Shown: piece after piece, positions 1 through 9,106 of the stretch | Numbering within the stretch: position 1 is the first letter of the stretch | How the letters are laid out: the number at the start of each line of letters is the position of its first letter | Assembly: GCF_019754935.1 (NCBI RefSeq) | Contig: NZ_JAGSOA010000001.1 | Location: forward strand, 806,001-870,000 | Reading direction: 5' to 3' | DNA from: Corynebacterium parakroppenstedtii | Lineage (GTDB): Bacteria; Actinomycetota; Actinomycetes; Mycobacteriales; Mycobacteriaceae | DNA length: 64,000 nucleotides | Notes under the pieces: model-generated | The model's database searches: none | What the model saw: only the letters and a program-made list of their open reading frames with translations | What the model was told of the DNA's origin: nothing | Made by a program: the position numbers and the translations under genes

Positions 1-1080
1 CAATTCACCCGCGTCGCTAATATCCACCGCCGTGCCGGTCAGTTTTCCGCCATCGGGCAAACCGGCGCTAACCGACTCGTTCAAAGTTGCCGACACCGAC
101 TTGTAATCGTCGATAAACGACGATGCCGATCCGCCCGCATTCCGCCATTGCCGCTGCCTCTCAAGCAGTGAGCCCAGGACGGCGATGGTGACCTCTGTCC
201 GATCGACATGCTTGCCTTCCAGGGCAAACGAGGTTGCCTTATCAATGGGTAGTTCCGCCTTCGTGAGATCAATATTGAGCCCGAACCCGACGACCACCGT
301 GGGATTATCAGACATACTGACCGCTTCGGCGAGGATTCCGCACATCTTGTCCCCGCGCACCAAAATGTCGTTCGGCCACTTCACGCGGGCATCAATGCCA
401 TACGAGCGAACCGTATCGGCCACCGCCACCCCAGTCAGAAGTGGGAGCAATCCGAGTTTTGTCGGTGGCACTTCCGGGCGGAGCAGCACACTCAACGTGA
501 CCTGGCTGTGCCGCGGCGCGCTCCAGGCTCGCCCCAAACGACCGCGTCCGGACACCTGTTCTTCCGCAATCAGAACAGAGAGATCCGGGAGCGTCCTGGC
601 CGCCGCATGAAGATCAGTGTTGGTCGATCCCGTTGACTCAACGATCGCGACATCGTTCCACCCCTGTTCGCGCAGAGCCTTCACCACACGCTCGTGATCT
701 AACGGTGGCCTTACCCCCGCATTTTCACTTTCATTATCATTTGGCGACGTTGTGTCGGTGCGGTTGTCTTGCTCGCCGGAGCTTCCTTGCGAACCCTCAG
801 ACCACTTTCCTGGGGGCACTTGCGCACCTTTCGCCGACGCATTACCCGCACCGGACCACGTACCGGGAGGAACTTGTGCCCCCTTCGCGGATGCATCACC
901 CTCACCCGACCATTTACCGGGCGGAACTTGTGCCCCCTTCGCCGACGGATCGCCACCGTCGGACCACTTCCCCGGCGGAACCTGCGCACCCTTCGCAGAC
1001 GGATCGCCACCCGCGCCCTGCGCGTCCCGTCGGTCGTCGCCTGTGTCGTCGTTATTCCTGTGCTTATCGTCGTGAGTCAT
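1..1080 (-). CDS. birA: Biotin--[acetyl-CoA-carboxylase] ligase (BirA), 3' end outside window
   Basis: This gene encodes the ligase that attaches biotin to the BCCP domain of acyl-CoA carboxylases such as the AccBC found 11 kb away. Reading leftward from ATG 1080 there are 360 open codons up to the window edge. About 120 residues of low-complexity sequence come first. The catalytic core follows, with the biotinyl-AMP loop GRGRLGRAW and the motif KWPND near residues 175 to 240. No helix-turn-helix DNA-binding domain precedes the core, so this is a ligase and not a ligase-repressor. The first 100 residues hold four copies of an 18-residue unit (consensus GDPSAKGAQVPPGKWSDG), which is not part of the known fold. 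The gene is divergent from accD1. A -10-like AAGAAT lies 7 nt before the ATG, so the mRNA may be leaderless. Confidence 0.93.
   Translation of the reverse strand, partial: MTHDDKHRNNDDTGDDRRDAQGAGGDPSAKGAQVPPGKWSDGGDPSAKGAQVPPGKWSGEGDASAKGAQVPPGTWSGAGNASAKGAQVPPGKWSEGSQGSSGEQDNRTDTTSPNDNESENAGVRPPLDHERVVKALREQGWNDVAIVESTGSTNTDLHAAARTLPDLSVLIAEEQVSGRGRLGRAWSAPRHSQVTLSVLLRPEVPPTKLGLLPLLTGVAVADTVRSYGIDARVKWPNDILVRGDKMCGILAEAVSMSDNPTVVVGFGLNIDLTKAELPIDKATSFALEGKHVDRTEVTIAVLGSLLERQRQWRNAGGSASSFIDDYKSVSATLNESVSAGLPDGGKLTGTAVDISDAGEL
800..1015 (-). repeat. Four tandem 54-bp repeats inside birA
   Basis: Copies begin at 800, 854, 908 and 962. Each is exactly 54 bp, so the reading frame is kept and each encodes 18 residues rich in Gly, Pro, Ser and Lys around a core SAKGAQVPPG. 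Differences between copies are few, suggesting recent expansion or gene conversion. Copy number could vary between strains. Confidence 0.95.
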
Positions 1081-1115
1081 GTTTCTTATTCTTCACCATA
1101 AGGATTGAGAACCAT
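1078..1115. repeat. Sequence shared with the rhodanese promoter, copy 1
   Basis: CATGTTTCTTAT at 1078-1089 and AGGATTGAGAACCAT at 1101-1115 recur at 11250-11276. There the first block is identical and the second differs at one base. In this copy 11 bp separate the blocks; in the other they abut. The first block covers the birA start codon, read on the minus strand. Confidence 0.8.
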
Positions 1116-1264
1116 AAGTATTAATGACGCAGTGAGGTCGCCCAGCAACCGTCGAGAGCTCACACCAGCACCACATGCCTCTTTCCGCCACTTTCCCTCT
1201 TTATGGGGGGGCTCATCCGGGGGAATTGCAGACGTTTCAGTCCGTTCCTGTTGGTATTTGGGCC

Positions 1265-1270
1265 TAGACT
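1265..1270 (+). promoter_or_regulatory. -10 element of accD1, leaderless arrangement
   Basis: TAGACT lies 7 nt before ATG 1278, which places the expected transcription start at or next to the A of the start codon. No Shine-Dalgarno sequence precedes that ATG. Confidence 0.5.
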
Positions 1271-1277
1271 TAAGCAC

Positions 1278-2906
1278 ATGACAGCCGCCACACTCACCGC
1301 GGATACAACCGCACAAGACATCCACACCACCGCCGGCAAGTTGGCCGATCTACGGTCGCGTCTCGCAGAGACTCAGATGCCTATGGGCCAAGCGTCCATC
1401 GACAAGATTCACGACCGGGGCAAGCTTTCCGCCCGCGAGCGCATCGAATATCTCCTTGACGACGGTTCCTTCGTCGAAGTTGATTCCCTGGCCAGACACC
1501 GGTCCACGAACTTCGGGCTCGACGCTAAACGCCCTCTCACCGACGGTGTTGTCACGGGCTACGGAACGATCGATGGCCGCAAGGTCTGTGTGTTCTCGCA
1601 AGACGTCGCCATTTTCGGTGGTGCGCTCGGCGAAGTGTACGGCGAAAAAATCGTCAAGATCATGGACTTGGCCATTAAGACCGGGGTGCCGCTGATCGGC
1701 ATCAATGAAGGTGCTGGTGCCCGTATTCAAGAGGGCGTTGTGTCCCTGGGCCTGTACTCCAAGATCTTCTTCCGCAACACCCGCGCATCGGGCGTTATCC
1801 CGCAGATCTCCCTGATTATGGGTGCGTGCGCAGGTGGCCACGTATACTCGCCAGCGCTGACTGACTTCATCATCATGGTGAATAAGACCTCCAAGATGTT
1901 CATTACCGGCCCGGACGTCATCAAGACCGTGACCGGTGAGGAAATCACCCAGGAGGAACTCGGTGGTGCTTCAACCCACATGAGTTCCTCGGGTACATCC
2001 CACTACACCGCGGAAAATGACGAAGACGCCCTGGACTTCGTGCAAGAGCTCATCAGCTACCTGCCACAAAATAACCGGGCCGAAACGCCTCGTGTCCCTG
2101 CCGATCCATTCGAAGGCTCCATCGAGGACAACATCACCGACGCGGACCGTGAACTGGACACGATCATCCCAGACTCCCCCAACCAGCCGTATGACATGAA
2201 AGATGTCATCACCCACATCTCCGACGACGAGGAGTTCCTGGAGATCCAGGAAGGCTACGCCGAAAACGTCATCATCGGTTTTGGCCGGGTCGAGGGACGT
2301 GCCGTCGGTTTCGTCGCCAATCAACCCATGCAATACGCAGGGTGTTTGGACATTAAGGCCTCTGAGAAGGCTGCGCGATTTGTCCGTACCTGTGACGCGT
2401 TCAACATTCCGATCATTGAGCTTGTCGACGTTCCGGGGTTCCTTCCCGGCACTAACCAAGAGTTCGACGGCATTATCCGTCGTGGTGCTAAGTTGCTGTA
2501 CGCCTACGCAGAGGCCACCGTCCCGAAGATCACGGTAATCACGCGTAAGGGCTACGGCGGAGCGTACTGCGTCATGGGCTCCAAGGACATGGGCGCGGAT
2601 ATTTCGCTCGCATGGCCCACCGCCCAGATTGCCGTGATGGGTGCTGCCGGCGCCGTCGGATTCGTCTACCGCAAGGAACTGAAGAAAGCGGCTAAAGAAG
2701 GCAAGGACGTTGCTGCCCTGCAGAAGTCCTATGAGCAGGAGTACGAAGATACCCTGGTCAACCCCTATGTTGCGGCCGAACGCGGGTTCGTCGACGCCGT
2801 TATTCCGCCTAGCGAAACTCGCGGCCAGATCATCGAAGGCTTGCGCCTGCTGGACCGCAAGGTGGAGAACGTCCCAGCAAAGAAGCACGGAAACATTCCG
2901 CTGTAA
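1278..2906 (+). CDS. accD1: Acyl-CoA carboxylase carboxyltransferase (beta) subunit, DtsR1/AccD1 type
   Basis: This is the carboxyltransferase subunit that moves CO2 from carboxybiotin on AccBC to acetyl-CoA or propionyl-CoA in the cytoplasm. The 542-residue product matches the length of corynebacterial DtsR1 (about 543). Both crotonase-like halves are present. The first has GAGARIQEG and the second has [15 protein letters not shown], which form the two oxyanion holes. ATG 1278 was chosen over the upstream in-frame ATG 1203 because it aligns with the family start and has a correctly spaced -10 element. The gene is divergent from birA and upstream of accE. Only one carboxyltransferase gene is found here, although some relatives carry two in tandem at this position. 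Confidence 0.93.
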   Translation: MTAATLTADTTAQDIHTTAGKLADLRSRLAETQMPMGQASIDKIHDRGKLSARERIEYLLDDGSFVEVDSLARHRSTNFGLDAKRPLTDGVVTGYGTIDGRKVCVFSQDVAIFGGALGEVYGEKIVKIMDLAIKTGVPLIGINEGAGARIQEGVVSLGLYSKIFFRNTRASGVIPQISLIMGACAGGHVYSPALTDFIIMVNKTSKMFITGPDVIKTVTGEEITQEELGGASTHMSSSGTSHYTAENDEDALDFVQELISYLPQNNRAETPRVPADPFEGSIEDNITDADRELDTIIPDSPNQPYDMKDVITHISDDEEFLEIQEGYAENVIIGFGRVEGRAVGFVANQPMQYAGCLDIKASEKAARFVRTCDAFNIPIIELVDVPGFLPGTNQEFDGIIRRGAKLLYAYAEATVPKITVITRKGYGGAYCVMGSKDMGADISLAWPTAQIAVMGAAGAVGFVYRKELKKAAKEGKDVAALQKSYEQEYEDTLVNPYVAAERGFVDAVIPPSETRGQIIEGLRLLDRKVENVPAKKHGNIPL

Positions 2907-3023
2907 CCAACGTGGCCGAGGGGCGACCACCTTCCCCGCCCCTCCGTCGTTAGCAACCGTTATTAACGACGACTATTAACGACGACGGCCTCCACGGGAG
3001 AAACAGCGAGAAATGGAGTTTAC

Positions 3024-3311
3024 ATGTCTGACGGCTCACACGTGGACGACACCACAACCAGCGCTAGCGACACGGGCGCACCCGGTGACGGAACAGCGAC
3101 CGAGAAGAAGCCTGTGTTCCTCAAAGTGATCAAGGGAAATCCCACCGCGCCTCAAGTGGCAGCCCTGACGGCTTTGTTTGCAGGTATGTCAGCTAATGCG
3201 GGCGACGACGGCGAACCCGAGACACTGAACAACTGGGGACGCTTCGACGAGAAGTTCACGAACACGCACACGTCGAATGCCGGTAGCTTCCCCAACCTGA
3301 GGTTCTACTAA
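3024..3311 (+). CDS. accE: Acyl-CoA carboxylase epsilon subunit AccE
   Basis: This small 95-residue protein has an acidic, Ser/Thr-rich N-terminus followed by the family core LKVIKGNPTAPQVAALTALF and a conserved Trp near residue 72. In actinobacteria the epsilon subunit binds the carboxyltransferase and stimulates the acyl-CoA carboxylase complex. It follows accD1 by 117 bp, and a GGAG about 6 nt upstream supports ATG 3024. The gap contains two copies of an ATTAACGACGA word. Its position directly after accD1 supports the assignment despite low sequence conservation. Confidence 0.88.
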   Translation: MSDGSHVDDTTTSASDTGAPGDGTATEKKPVFLKVIKGNPTAPQVAALTALFAGMSANAGDDGEPETLNNWGRFDEKFTNTHTSNAGSFPNLRFY

Positions 3312-3350
3312 GCCCGCTGATCTCATTGTTCCGCGTGTTTTAATGGGACC

Positions 3351-4007
3351 ATGATCATTCTGGCGTCCTCCTCCCCCTCGCGGTTATCCGTCCTCCGCTC
3401 TGCTGGCGTCGAGCCAGCCATCGAACCGCCCGAGGTCGACGAGGTCGCCATTTTGCGCACTGTGCGCGACAAATCCCCCGAGGACCAAGTCTGCGCCCTC
3501 GCCCACGCAAAAGCCACGGCTATTGCGTCGAGACACCTCACATCGGTCCACCCCGAAGGCGATAATCTCACGCCCCGGGTGGTTATTGGTGCCGATTCGA
3601 TGCTGTACCTGGATGGCGAACTTCAAGGCAAACCCCACACCGTCGAGGAAACAATCCGTCGCTGGACTAACCAGCGCGGGAAAACTGCGCGACTCATTAC
3701 CGGGCACTGCATTATCAACCTTGACACCACGGCGACAGATGAGGACACCTTCGTGCGCGCGGCCTCCACGACAGTGCATTATGCACATGCTTCCGACGCC
3801 GATATCCGCGCGTACGCAAATTCCGGAGAGCCCTTGAACTGTGCCGGTGCGTTCACACTGGAGGCCATGGGCGGGTGGTTCATCGACCGCATCGAGGGGG
3901 ATCCGTCGTCCGTCATCGGTCTCTCACTCCCCCTTGTGCGGGAGGCGCTATACAACTTCGGTTACGAGGTTTCTGAGTTCTGGAACCGCTCTGAGCACGC
4001 GAATTAA
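3351..4007 (+). CDS. maf: Maf family nucleoside triphosphate pyrophosphatase
   Basis: The 218-residue protein begins with the Maf signature (ILASSSPSRLSVLRSAG), which forms the nucleotide-binding edge, followed by EPPEVDE. Later it has GADSMLYLDGE and a conserved acidic stretch near residue 180 (FIDRIEGDPSSVIGLSLPL). Maf proteins hydrolyse modified or non-canonical nucleotides such as dTTP, UTP and methylated bases and have been linked to division arrest. The gene follows accE by 39 bp and may be co-transcribed with it, although a -10-like TTTAAT also sits just before the ATG. Known synteny places maf next to accE and accD in corynebacteria. Confidence 0.92.
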   Translation: MIILASSSPSRLSVLRSAGVEPAIEPPEVDEVAILRTVRDKSPEDQVCALAHAKATAIASRHLTSVHPEGDNLTPRVVIGADSMLYLDGELQGKPHTVEETIRRWTNQRGKTARLITGHCIINLDTTATDEDTFVRAASTTVHYAHASDADIRAYANSGEPLNCAGAFTLEAMGGWFIDRIEGDPSSVIGLSLPLVREALYNFGYEVSEFWNRSEHAN

Positions 4008-4129
4008 GCCCGCCATCACTGGGAATCACACCCGGTGGTTACGTCGGCTCGGCGGGTGAGAAATATCAAATAAAACCTTATTGACACCCCGGCCCACCTG
4101 CCCTATATTTATTAATTGCTTTAATTTTT

Positions 4130-4150
4130 TATAATGTAGTTAGGGCTAAC
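4130..4150 (+). promoter_or_regulatory. Promoter with DtxR-like inverted repeat ahead of the ABC transporter
   Basis: A consensus TATAAT (4130-4135) is followed by the perfect inverted repeat GTTAG-GG-CTAAC (4139-4150), which covers the expected transcription start. DtxR sites have the core GTTAG-S-CTAAC with a single central base, so this one has one extra base. Iron control through DtxR is therefore plausible but not certain. A -35 box is not evident in the surrounding A+T-rich stretch. Confidence 0.5.
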
Positions 4151-4230
4151 ACATGTGGACGCAATCACGCAGAGGCATACATGCGGATCCACGAACCCGC
4201 GCGCGGTAATCCGTCACCAAGGAGAAAACA

Positions 4231-6084
4231 ATGACTTCAGTTACCGCTAACAAATCCACACCATCAACATCGCCACAATCGGCACCAACGGTTGACGCCG
4301 AGAGTTACTCGGACAAAAGGAAAGCCAGCCAAGCCGCACTCAAACAGCTCATTAAGCCAGTTCAGAGCCGGCTGCTAGTGTGCAGGATCCTGGCTTTCGC
4401 ATCGTGCATCGTCGCCGTTGCCCCCTATGTCGCACTCACCCACATCGGTGATCTTCTTCTTAACGACGGTAGCCATGACGACATCAAACGCAGCGCCATC
4501 ATCCTTGTCTACGCCTTCCTGACGCAGGCGTTCTTGTACACGCTTGCGCTGGCTATTTCGCACTTCGCTGATTTGCGGTTGCGCGACAGGATCCAAAGCG
4601 ACATGGTGAAAACCCTGGCGCGGGCGCCCTTATCGTGGTTCAGCGACACCTCAACCGGCAAAGTGCGCAAAGCAATTAACGACGACGTCAAACAAGTGCA
4701 TACGCTCATCGCCCACGCCCCCGTGGAACAAACTGCCGCGGTCGCCGGGCCACTAGTTCTTCTGGCGTACGCGTTCATCGTCGACTGGAGGCTTGGTCTC
4801 CTCTCCATCGCCACGTTCCCCATTTACGGCGCGCTGCAAGCGCTCACCATGCGAGGCATGGGCACCAAAACCGCCGAAATGGACGACAAACTGGGCGATA
4901 TTTCCTCCGCCGCAGTCGAACTGACCGAGGGCATCTACGTCGTCAAGAACTTCGGACGAACCGGAGAAACGCATGCCCGATTTACTCAGGCATGCAAGGA
5001 CTTTGCCTCCTTCTACTGGGAATGGTGCGGGCCGCTCATCCGTGCCTCGGCTCTGTCGCTTTCGTTCATCTCGGTCTCGACGCTCATGGCCATCAACGTG
5101 GGATTCGGGCTGCTGATGGCGAGCACCGGATGGGTCACAGTCCCCGAGGTTCTCACCTGCTCGCTGATCGCGCTGATTCTCCCTCGGACGATTGAGGTTC
5201 TGGGATCGACTGCGTGGGCATATCAGCAGGCAGGCAATGCAGCGCTCCGTCTCAAGGGAGTGCTGGATACGGAACAGATTCCTTATCCCGAGGAGCGCAA
5301 TCCCGAGGACAATGCTTCATCCAGCGCTGGCATTCAGGCCAGCGGCACGAACGGCAACCAGGACATCGTTTTCTCCGACGTGTCCTTTGCCTACTCCACT
5401 GCCGACGGCAAAGTCGACGCCCTGCGCGATATCAATCTCCGGCTTCGCCCCAACACGGTGACTGCCCTCGTCGGACCATCGGGTTCCGGAAAATCGACTC
5501 TCGCAACAATGCTCGCCCGCTTCCGTGATCCCGATTCCGGAACAATCACCATCGGCGGCACACCGTTAACAGAGTTAACCGAACGGAAACTCTATTCCAC
5601 AGTGTCATTCGTCCTGCAAAACCCCTACTTGCAGGACCTCCCGATCCGGGACATCATCTCCCTACCTCGCCCCGACGCGTCCGACGAAGCGATACGCGAA
5701 GCCGCACGTCAGGCCAATATTCTCGATGACATCGAAGCGCTCCCCCACGGTTTTGATACCACCCTCGGCGGGCAAACGGACTTCTCCGGCGGCCAGAAGC
5801 AACGGCTAGCCATCGCCCGCGCTCTCCTTGCCGACGCCCCCGTCCTGGTCCTCGATGAAGCCACCACCGCCACCGACCCGGATTGTGAGGCGGACATCCA
5901 ACGCGCGCTCGCCCAACTTGCACGCGGCCGGACGGTCCTCGCCATCGGACACCATGCAGAATCCGTCGCCGGTGCTGACCATATTTGCGTCATGGAGCAC
6001 GGCCGCATCGTCGCCCAAGGCACCGCCGATGAACTGGCCGAGCAACCCTTCTGGAAGCACCTCACACAAGGAGTCGCACAATGA
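4231..6084 (+). CDS. ABC transporter, fused membrane and ATPase domains (YbtP/IrtA-like subunit)
   Basis: The protein has 617 residues. An N-terminal domain with about six membrane helices (roughly residues 40-330) is followed by an ATPase with Walker A GPSGSGKSTL, signature FSGGQKQRLAIARALL, Walker B VLVLDEAT and the switch His in IGHHAESV. The architecture is that of type IV ABC exporters, but the heterodimeric YbtPQ and IrtAB members of this fold import ferric siderophores. The next gene overlaps it by 4 bp and encodes the partner. AAGGAG lies before ATG 4231. The DtxR-like operator favours an iron role; a drug exporter is the alternative. Confidence 0.85.
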   Translation: MTSVTANKSTPSTSPQSAPTVDAESYSDKRKASQAALKQLIKPVQSRLLVCRILAFASCIVAVAPYVALTHIGDLLLNDGSHDDIKRSAIILVYAFLTQAFLYTLALAISHFADLRLRDRIQSDMVKTLARAPLSWFSDTSTGKVRKAINDDVKQVHTLIAHAPVEQTAAVAGPLVLLAYAFIVDWRLGLLSIATFPIYGALQALTMRGMGTKTAEMDDKLGDISSAAVELTEGIYVVKNFGRTGETHARFTQACKDFASFYWEWCGPLIRASALSLSFISVSTLMAINVGFGLLMASTGWVTVPEVLTCSLIALILPRTIEVLGSTAWAYQQAGNAALRLKGVLDTEQIPYPEERNPEDNASSSAGIQASGTNGNQDIVFSDVSFAYSTADGKVDALRDINLRLRPNTVTALVGPSGSGKSTLATMLARFRDPDSGTITIGGTPLTELTERKLYSTVSFVLQNPYLQDLPIRDIISLPRPDASDEAIREAARQANILDDIEALPHGFDTTLGGQTDFSGGQKQRLAIARALLADAPVLVLDEATTATDPDCEADIQRALAQLARGRTVLAIGHHAESVAGADHICVMEHGRIVAQGTADELAEQPFWKHLTQGVAQ

Positions 6085-7865
6085 GCTCTGAATCTCAATC
6101 CACCCTTGCGTGGGCACGTAACCTCCTTCTCATCAAAGACTTCCGGCACATCCTCACCGCCGAGGGCTACAGAAGGTTTATCCGCAGCCTGTGGTTCGCC
6201 GTCGTCCTCGGCATTATCGAAGGCGTGGGCATCTTCGCGGTAATCCCCGCCATCACCGCCTACAGCAATGGCGGCACCTCCATGGGGCTCACATGGCCAC
6301 AATGGATCCTGGTGCTCGTTGTTCTCGCGGTCGCCGGTGCCATCATGACCTACGCCCAACAAACAACCGGGTATATGGCGGCCATGGACCTGCTGCGCCA
6401 TTGCACTATTAACGTCGGCAATAAAGTAGCCCGGCTACCACTGGGCTGGTTCGACCGCACGGTGTCGTCGCGGTTATCCATCCTCCTCACTCAGTCCCTC
6501 ATGCAGATCGGTGAGGGCGCGGCGCACTTCCTCGGCCCACTCGTTCGCGGCTTGACCACCATGATTGTGATGACCATCCTGGCCTGGTTCTGGGCATGGC
6601 AACTTGGGCTCGTCTTCTTGATCGCCATTCCGGTCATACTTTTATTAACGACGGCGACCCGCGCTCTGAAACGGGCCGGGGAACGGATGACTATTCCGAC
6701 CGAAATCGACTTCGCCAGCCGCGTGGTGGAATTCGCGCACACGCAGCCGTCGCTTCGTGCCTCCGGGCGGGCACAATCGTATGAGCCGCTCGACCGCGCA
6801 CGGTCGGACAACTACCGCAGCCATGCTAAAGACCTGTGGGTGAGCCTGGCCGGCAATGTGATCTCAGGGATCGGCGCGCAAGCTATCACCGTGGCGCTCA
6901 TTATCGTGGCCGTGGTGTTGGGCACAAGCGGCACGTTGACCCCCATTGCAACGGTGGCGTTCATTGGTGTGTCGCTCCGGTTCTCCAAAATCCTTGAGGA
7001 AATCGTCGGCAATACGCTGGCCATTGAAGTTGCGCGTCAACCCATTGGGCAGGTCGACGAGATCATGTCCGCACCCGAATTACCGACGCCCGCCGAGCGT
7101 GTGTCCCTCCCCGAACCGGGCACAGTGGCGATGAAGTCAGCCACGTTCGGGTACCACAGCGGCAACCCCGTCATTCACGACGTCTCCTTCACTGCACCTC
7201 AACACGGACTCACGGCGATCGTCGGCCCCTCGGGAAGCGGAAAGACCACGCTCTTCCGCCTCATAGCCCGCTTCTGGGATGTCGACTCGGGCAGCGTCAG
7301 CGTCGGTGGCGTCGATGTCAAGGACCAGCCCACTGAGCAGCTGATGGAGCAGATTGCCATGGTGTTCCAGGATGTTTATCTTTACGACACCACCCTGTTC
7401 GAGAACATCAAAGTCGGGAACGACGATGCCACCGAGGACGACGTGTACCACGCCGGAGGCCTCGCCGGCGTCCATGAAATCGCAGAACGGCTCCCCGGCG
7501 GGTGGCACTCCACCGTGGGTGAAGGCGGAAACCGCCTCTCTGGTGGCGAGCGTCAACGCGTTTCCATCGCCCGTGCTCTGCTCAAACGGGCGCCGATCGT
7601 GCTCTTCGATGAGGCGACGTCGGCGTTGGACCCCGATAATGAGGCGCACATCGAGCAGGCCATCAATGACCTTCGTGATCGCTCAACGGTGCTGGTTATT
7701 GCGCATAAGCTCAACACGATCCGCAATGCTGACAAGATCGTCGTGCTCGGTGAGGATGGTAACGTTGTGCAGGTCGGCACCCACGATGAACTCATTGCAT
7801 CGAGTGGCATGTATCAACATCTATGGAGTGCCCGCGAAGCAGCACAAGGATGGTCATTAATTTGA
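6081..7865 (+). CDS. ABC transporter, fused membrane and ATPase domains (YbtQ/IrtB-like partner)
   Basis: This 594-residue protein is the second half of the heterodimer, translationally coupled to the first through an ATGA overlap and preceded by AAGGAG. It has an N-terminal six-helix membrane domain and a C-terminal ATPase. The ATPase has Walker A GPSGSGKTTL, a Q-loop region MVFQDVYLYD, signature LSGGERQRVSIARALL, Walker B IVLFDEATSALD and the switch His in IAHKLNTI. The QDVYLYD...TLFENI stretch resembles the YbtQ/IrtB group. Both nucleotide sites look catalytically intact, unlike many heterodimeric exporters with one degenerate site. Confidence 0.85.
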   Translation: MSSESQSTLAWARNLLLIKDFRHILTAEGYRRFIRSLWFAVVLGIIEGVGIFAVIPAITAYSNGGTSMGLTWPQWILVLVVLAVAGAIMTYAQQTTGYMAAMDLLRHCTINVGNKVARLPLGWFDRTVSSRLSILLTQSLMQIGEGAAHFLGPLVRGLTTMIVMTILAWFWAWQLGLVFLIAIPVILLLTTATRALKRAGERMTIPTEIDFASRVVEFAHTQPSLRASGRAQSYEPLDRARSDNYRSHAKDLWVSLAGNVISGIGAQAITVALIIVAVVLGTSGTLTPIATVAFIGVSLRFSKILEEIVGNTLAIEVARQPIGQVDEIMSAPELPTPAERVSLPEPGTVAMKSATFGYHSGNPVIHDVSFTAPQHGLTAIVGPSGSGKTTLFRLIARFWDVDSGSVSVGGVDVKDQPTEQLMEQIAMVFQDVYLYDTTLFENIKVGNDDATEDDVYHAGGLAGVHEIAERLPGGWHSTVGEGGNRLSGGERQRVSIARALLKRAPIVLFDEATSALDPDNEAHIEQAINDLRDRSTVLVIAHKLNTIRNADKIVVLGEDGNVVQVGTHDELIASSGMYQHLWSAREAAQGWSLI

Positions 7866-8509
7866 GTCCCGGGCCCGGTCGCAAACCCGTCTTCGATAAG
7901 GAACAGGCTGTACAAGCCGCGCTCGAGGAAGGCGTCGCTACTTTCAGTCTCCGGGGTGTTGCCGACAAACTCGGAATTAAACCTCCGGCGCTGTACCGCA
8001 TGTTTTCCTCGCGGGACGAGCTACAAGCAGCGGCGATGCAAAAGCTTGCCGAGCACATTAATGACCCGGCCGTGGCCACGACATGGCAGGACGCGCTGAG
8101 GCTGTTTAGCTCGCGATCGTGGGACCTGTTTTCGCGTTACCCCGAGGCACCCACGGTCATTATGACCAAACCCGAGGCGATTATCGGTGTTCTGCCTGGC
8201 TTCAGGAGGCTCATTGACCGGCTTGTTCGCCTCAATATTCCCGGCGGATTCCTGTGCGCATCGTTCGCCGTGGACTTCATTGGTGACATCACCATCACAA
8301 CATTTATTCAGATGCGGTCCTTCACAACAACCGACGACGCTGGAGAAACCCCGCTTGACCGGTACACCACCTCGGCCGACAACAACGACGATGTCTTTGG
8401 TATGAAGGACATGCCGGGAACAGGTTTTCTGGACAGCAAAGTGGAATTCATCATTGCCGGTATTGAGCACGGAATCGGCCCGGGGAATAGCGAGCCTGAA
8501 GCTAGTTAG
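7850..8509 (+). CDS. TetR/AcrR family transcriptional regulator
   Basis: A helix-turn-helix near the N-terminus (FSLRGVADKLGIKPPALYRMF) identifies this as a TetR-type repressor; the rest is a ligand-binding domain of about 150 residues. The gene overlaps the end of the ABC operon. The start is uncertain: ATG 7850 gives MVINLSPGPGRK, and TTG 7862 would form a TTGA overlap with the transporter stop and sit about 11 nt after AAGGA. Co-transcription with the transporter suggests that it controls this operon, perhaps in response to the transported compound. Confidence 0.85.
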   Translation: MVINLSPGPGRKPVFDKEQAVQAALEEGVATFSLRGVADKLGIKPPALYRMFSSRDELQAAAMQKLAEHINDPAVATTWQDALRLFSSRSWDLFSRYPEAPTVIMTKPEAIIGVLPGFRRLIDRLVRLNIPGGFLCASFAVDFIGDITITTFIQMRSFTTTDDAGETPLDRYTTSADNNDDVFGMKDMPGTGFLDSKVEFIIAGIEHGIGPGNSEPEAS

Positions 8510-8590
8510 CCGACGACGGGGCCGCGGGCGCGTCGAAGGTTGCGCGAAGGGCAGGCAATCCAGTCCCTAGCATTGTTATGTAGGCGCATT

Positions 8591-8596
8591 TAAACT
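8591..8596 (+). promoter_or_regulatory. -10 element of the DUF3151 gene
   Basis: TAAACT lies 6 nt before ATG 8603 and no Shine-Dalgarno sequence is seen, so transcription probably starts at the ATG. Confidence 0.4.
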
Positions 8597-8602
8597 GGGC
8601 TT

Positions 8603-9070
8603 ATGAGTGAGCACCGTGATTTCCTAGCCCCCGCACCCGTCGAACTACCCGCCGATCCCGCGAAAGCGTTGATCGACGAAGGAAAGAACCTCAACGACGT
8701 CGTCGTCGCTGTGCCCACAAGTTCACTCGCATGGGCAGAGCTTGCCGAAGATGCATTGCGTTCCATCGACATGACCGCTGCTCACAGTTCCGACGATCAC
8801 CGCCGCGCGGCCGTTGCCGCCTACGCGTATGCGCGGACCGGTTATCACCGTGGCCTTGACGCTTTGCGTGCGAATGGGTGGAAAGGATGGGGTTCGGTGC
8901 CGTGGTCGCATGAGCCGAACCGTGGGGTTCTCCGCGCCATTGCTGCTCTGGCCCTTGCTGCGCGAGCTATAGGGGAAGATAACGAATACGACCGCTGCCG
9001 GAAACTCCTCGAGGACTCTGACCCATCATGTGTCTCTGCGCTGATCGACGATCAGCTCGGCGCTAACTAA
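8603..9070 (+). CDS. DUF3151 family protein
   Basis: This soluble, acidic protein of 155 residues begins FLAPAPVELPADP and contains the conserved aromatic block YARTGYHRGLDALRANGW, followed by GSVPWSHEPNRG. This pattern is typical of the actinobacterial DUF3151 family, whose function is unknown. It has no signal peptide or membrane segment. It stands between the ABC/TetR operon and a membrane-protein gene and appears to have its own leaderless promoter. Confidence 0.75.
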   Translation: MSEHRDFLAPAPVELPADPAKALIDEGKNLNDVVVAVPTSSLAWAELAEDALRSIDMTAAHSSDDHRRAAVAAYAYARTGYHRGLDALRANGWKGWGSVPWSHEPNRGVLRAIAALALAARAIGEDNEYDRCRKLLEDSDPSCVSALIDDQLGAN

Positions 9071-9106
9071 TCCGCGCAGAATAGACGACATAAGGAGTGA
9101 CAGCCG

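Noticed and set aside
633..1124. Overlapping plus-strand open frames with Pro/His-rich repeats
   Set aside because: They are antisense reflections of the 54-bp repeats in birA. The minus-strand frame has the BirA catalytic motifs, while these have none.
4139..4150. Definite DtxR box
   Set aside because: The inverted repeat has two central bases where the known site has one, and the outer half-site bases do not match. It is therefore kept only as DtxR-like.
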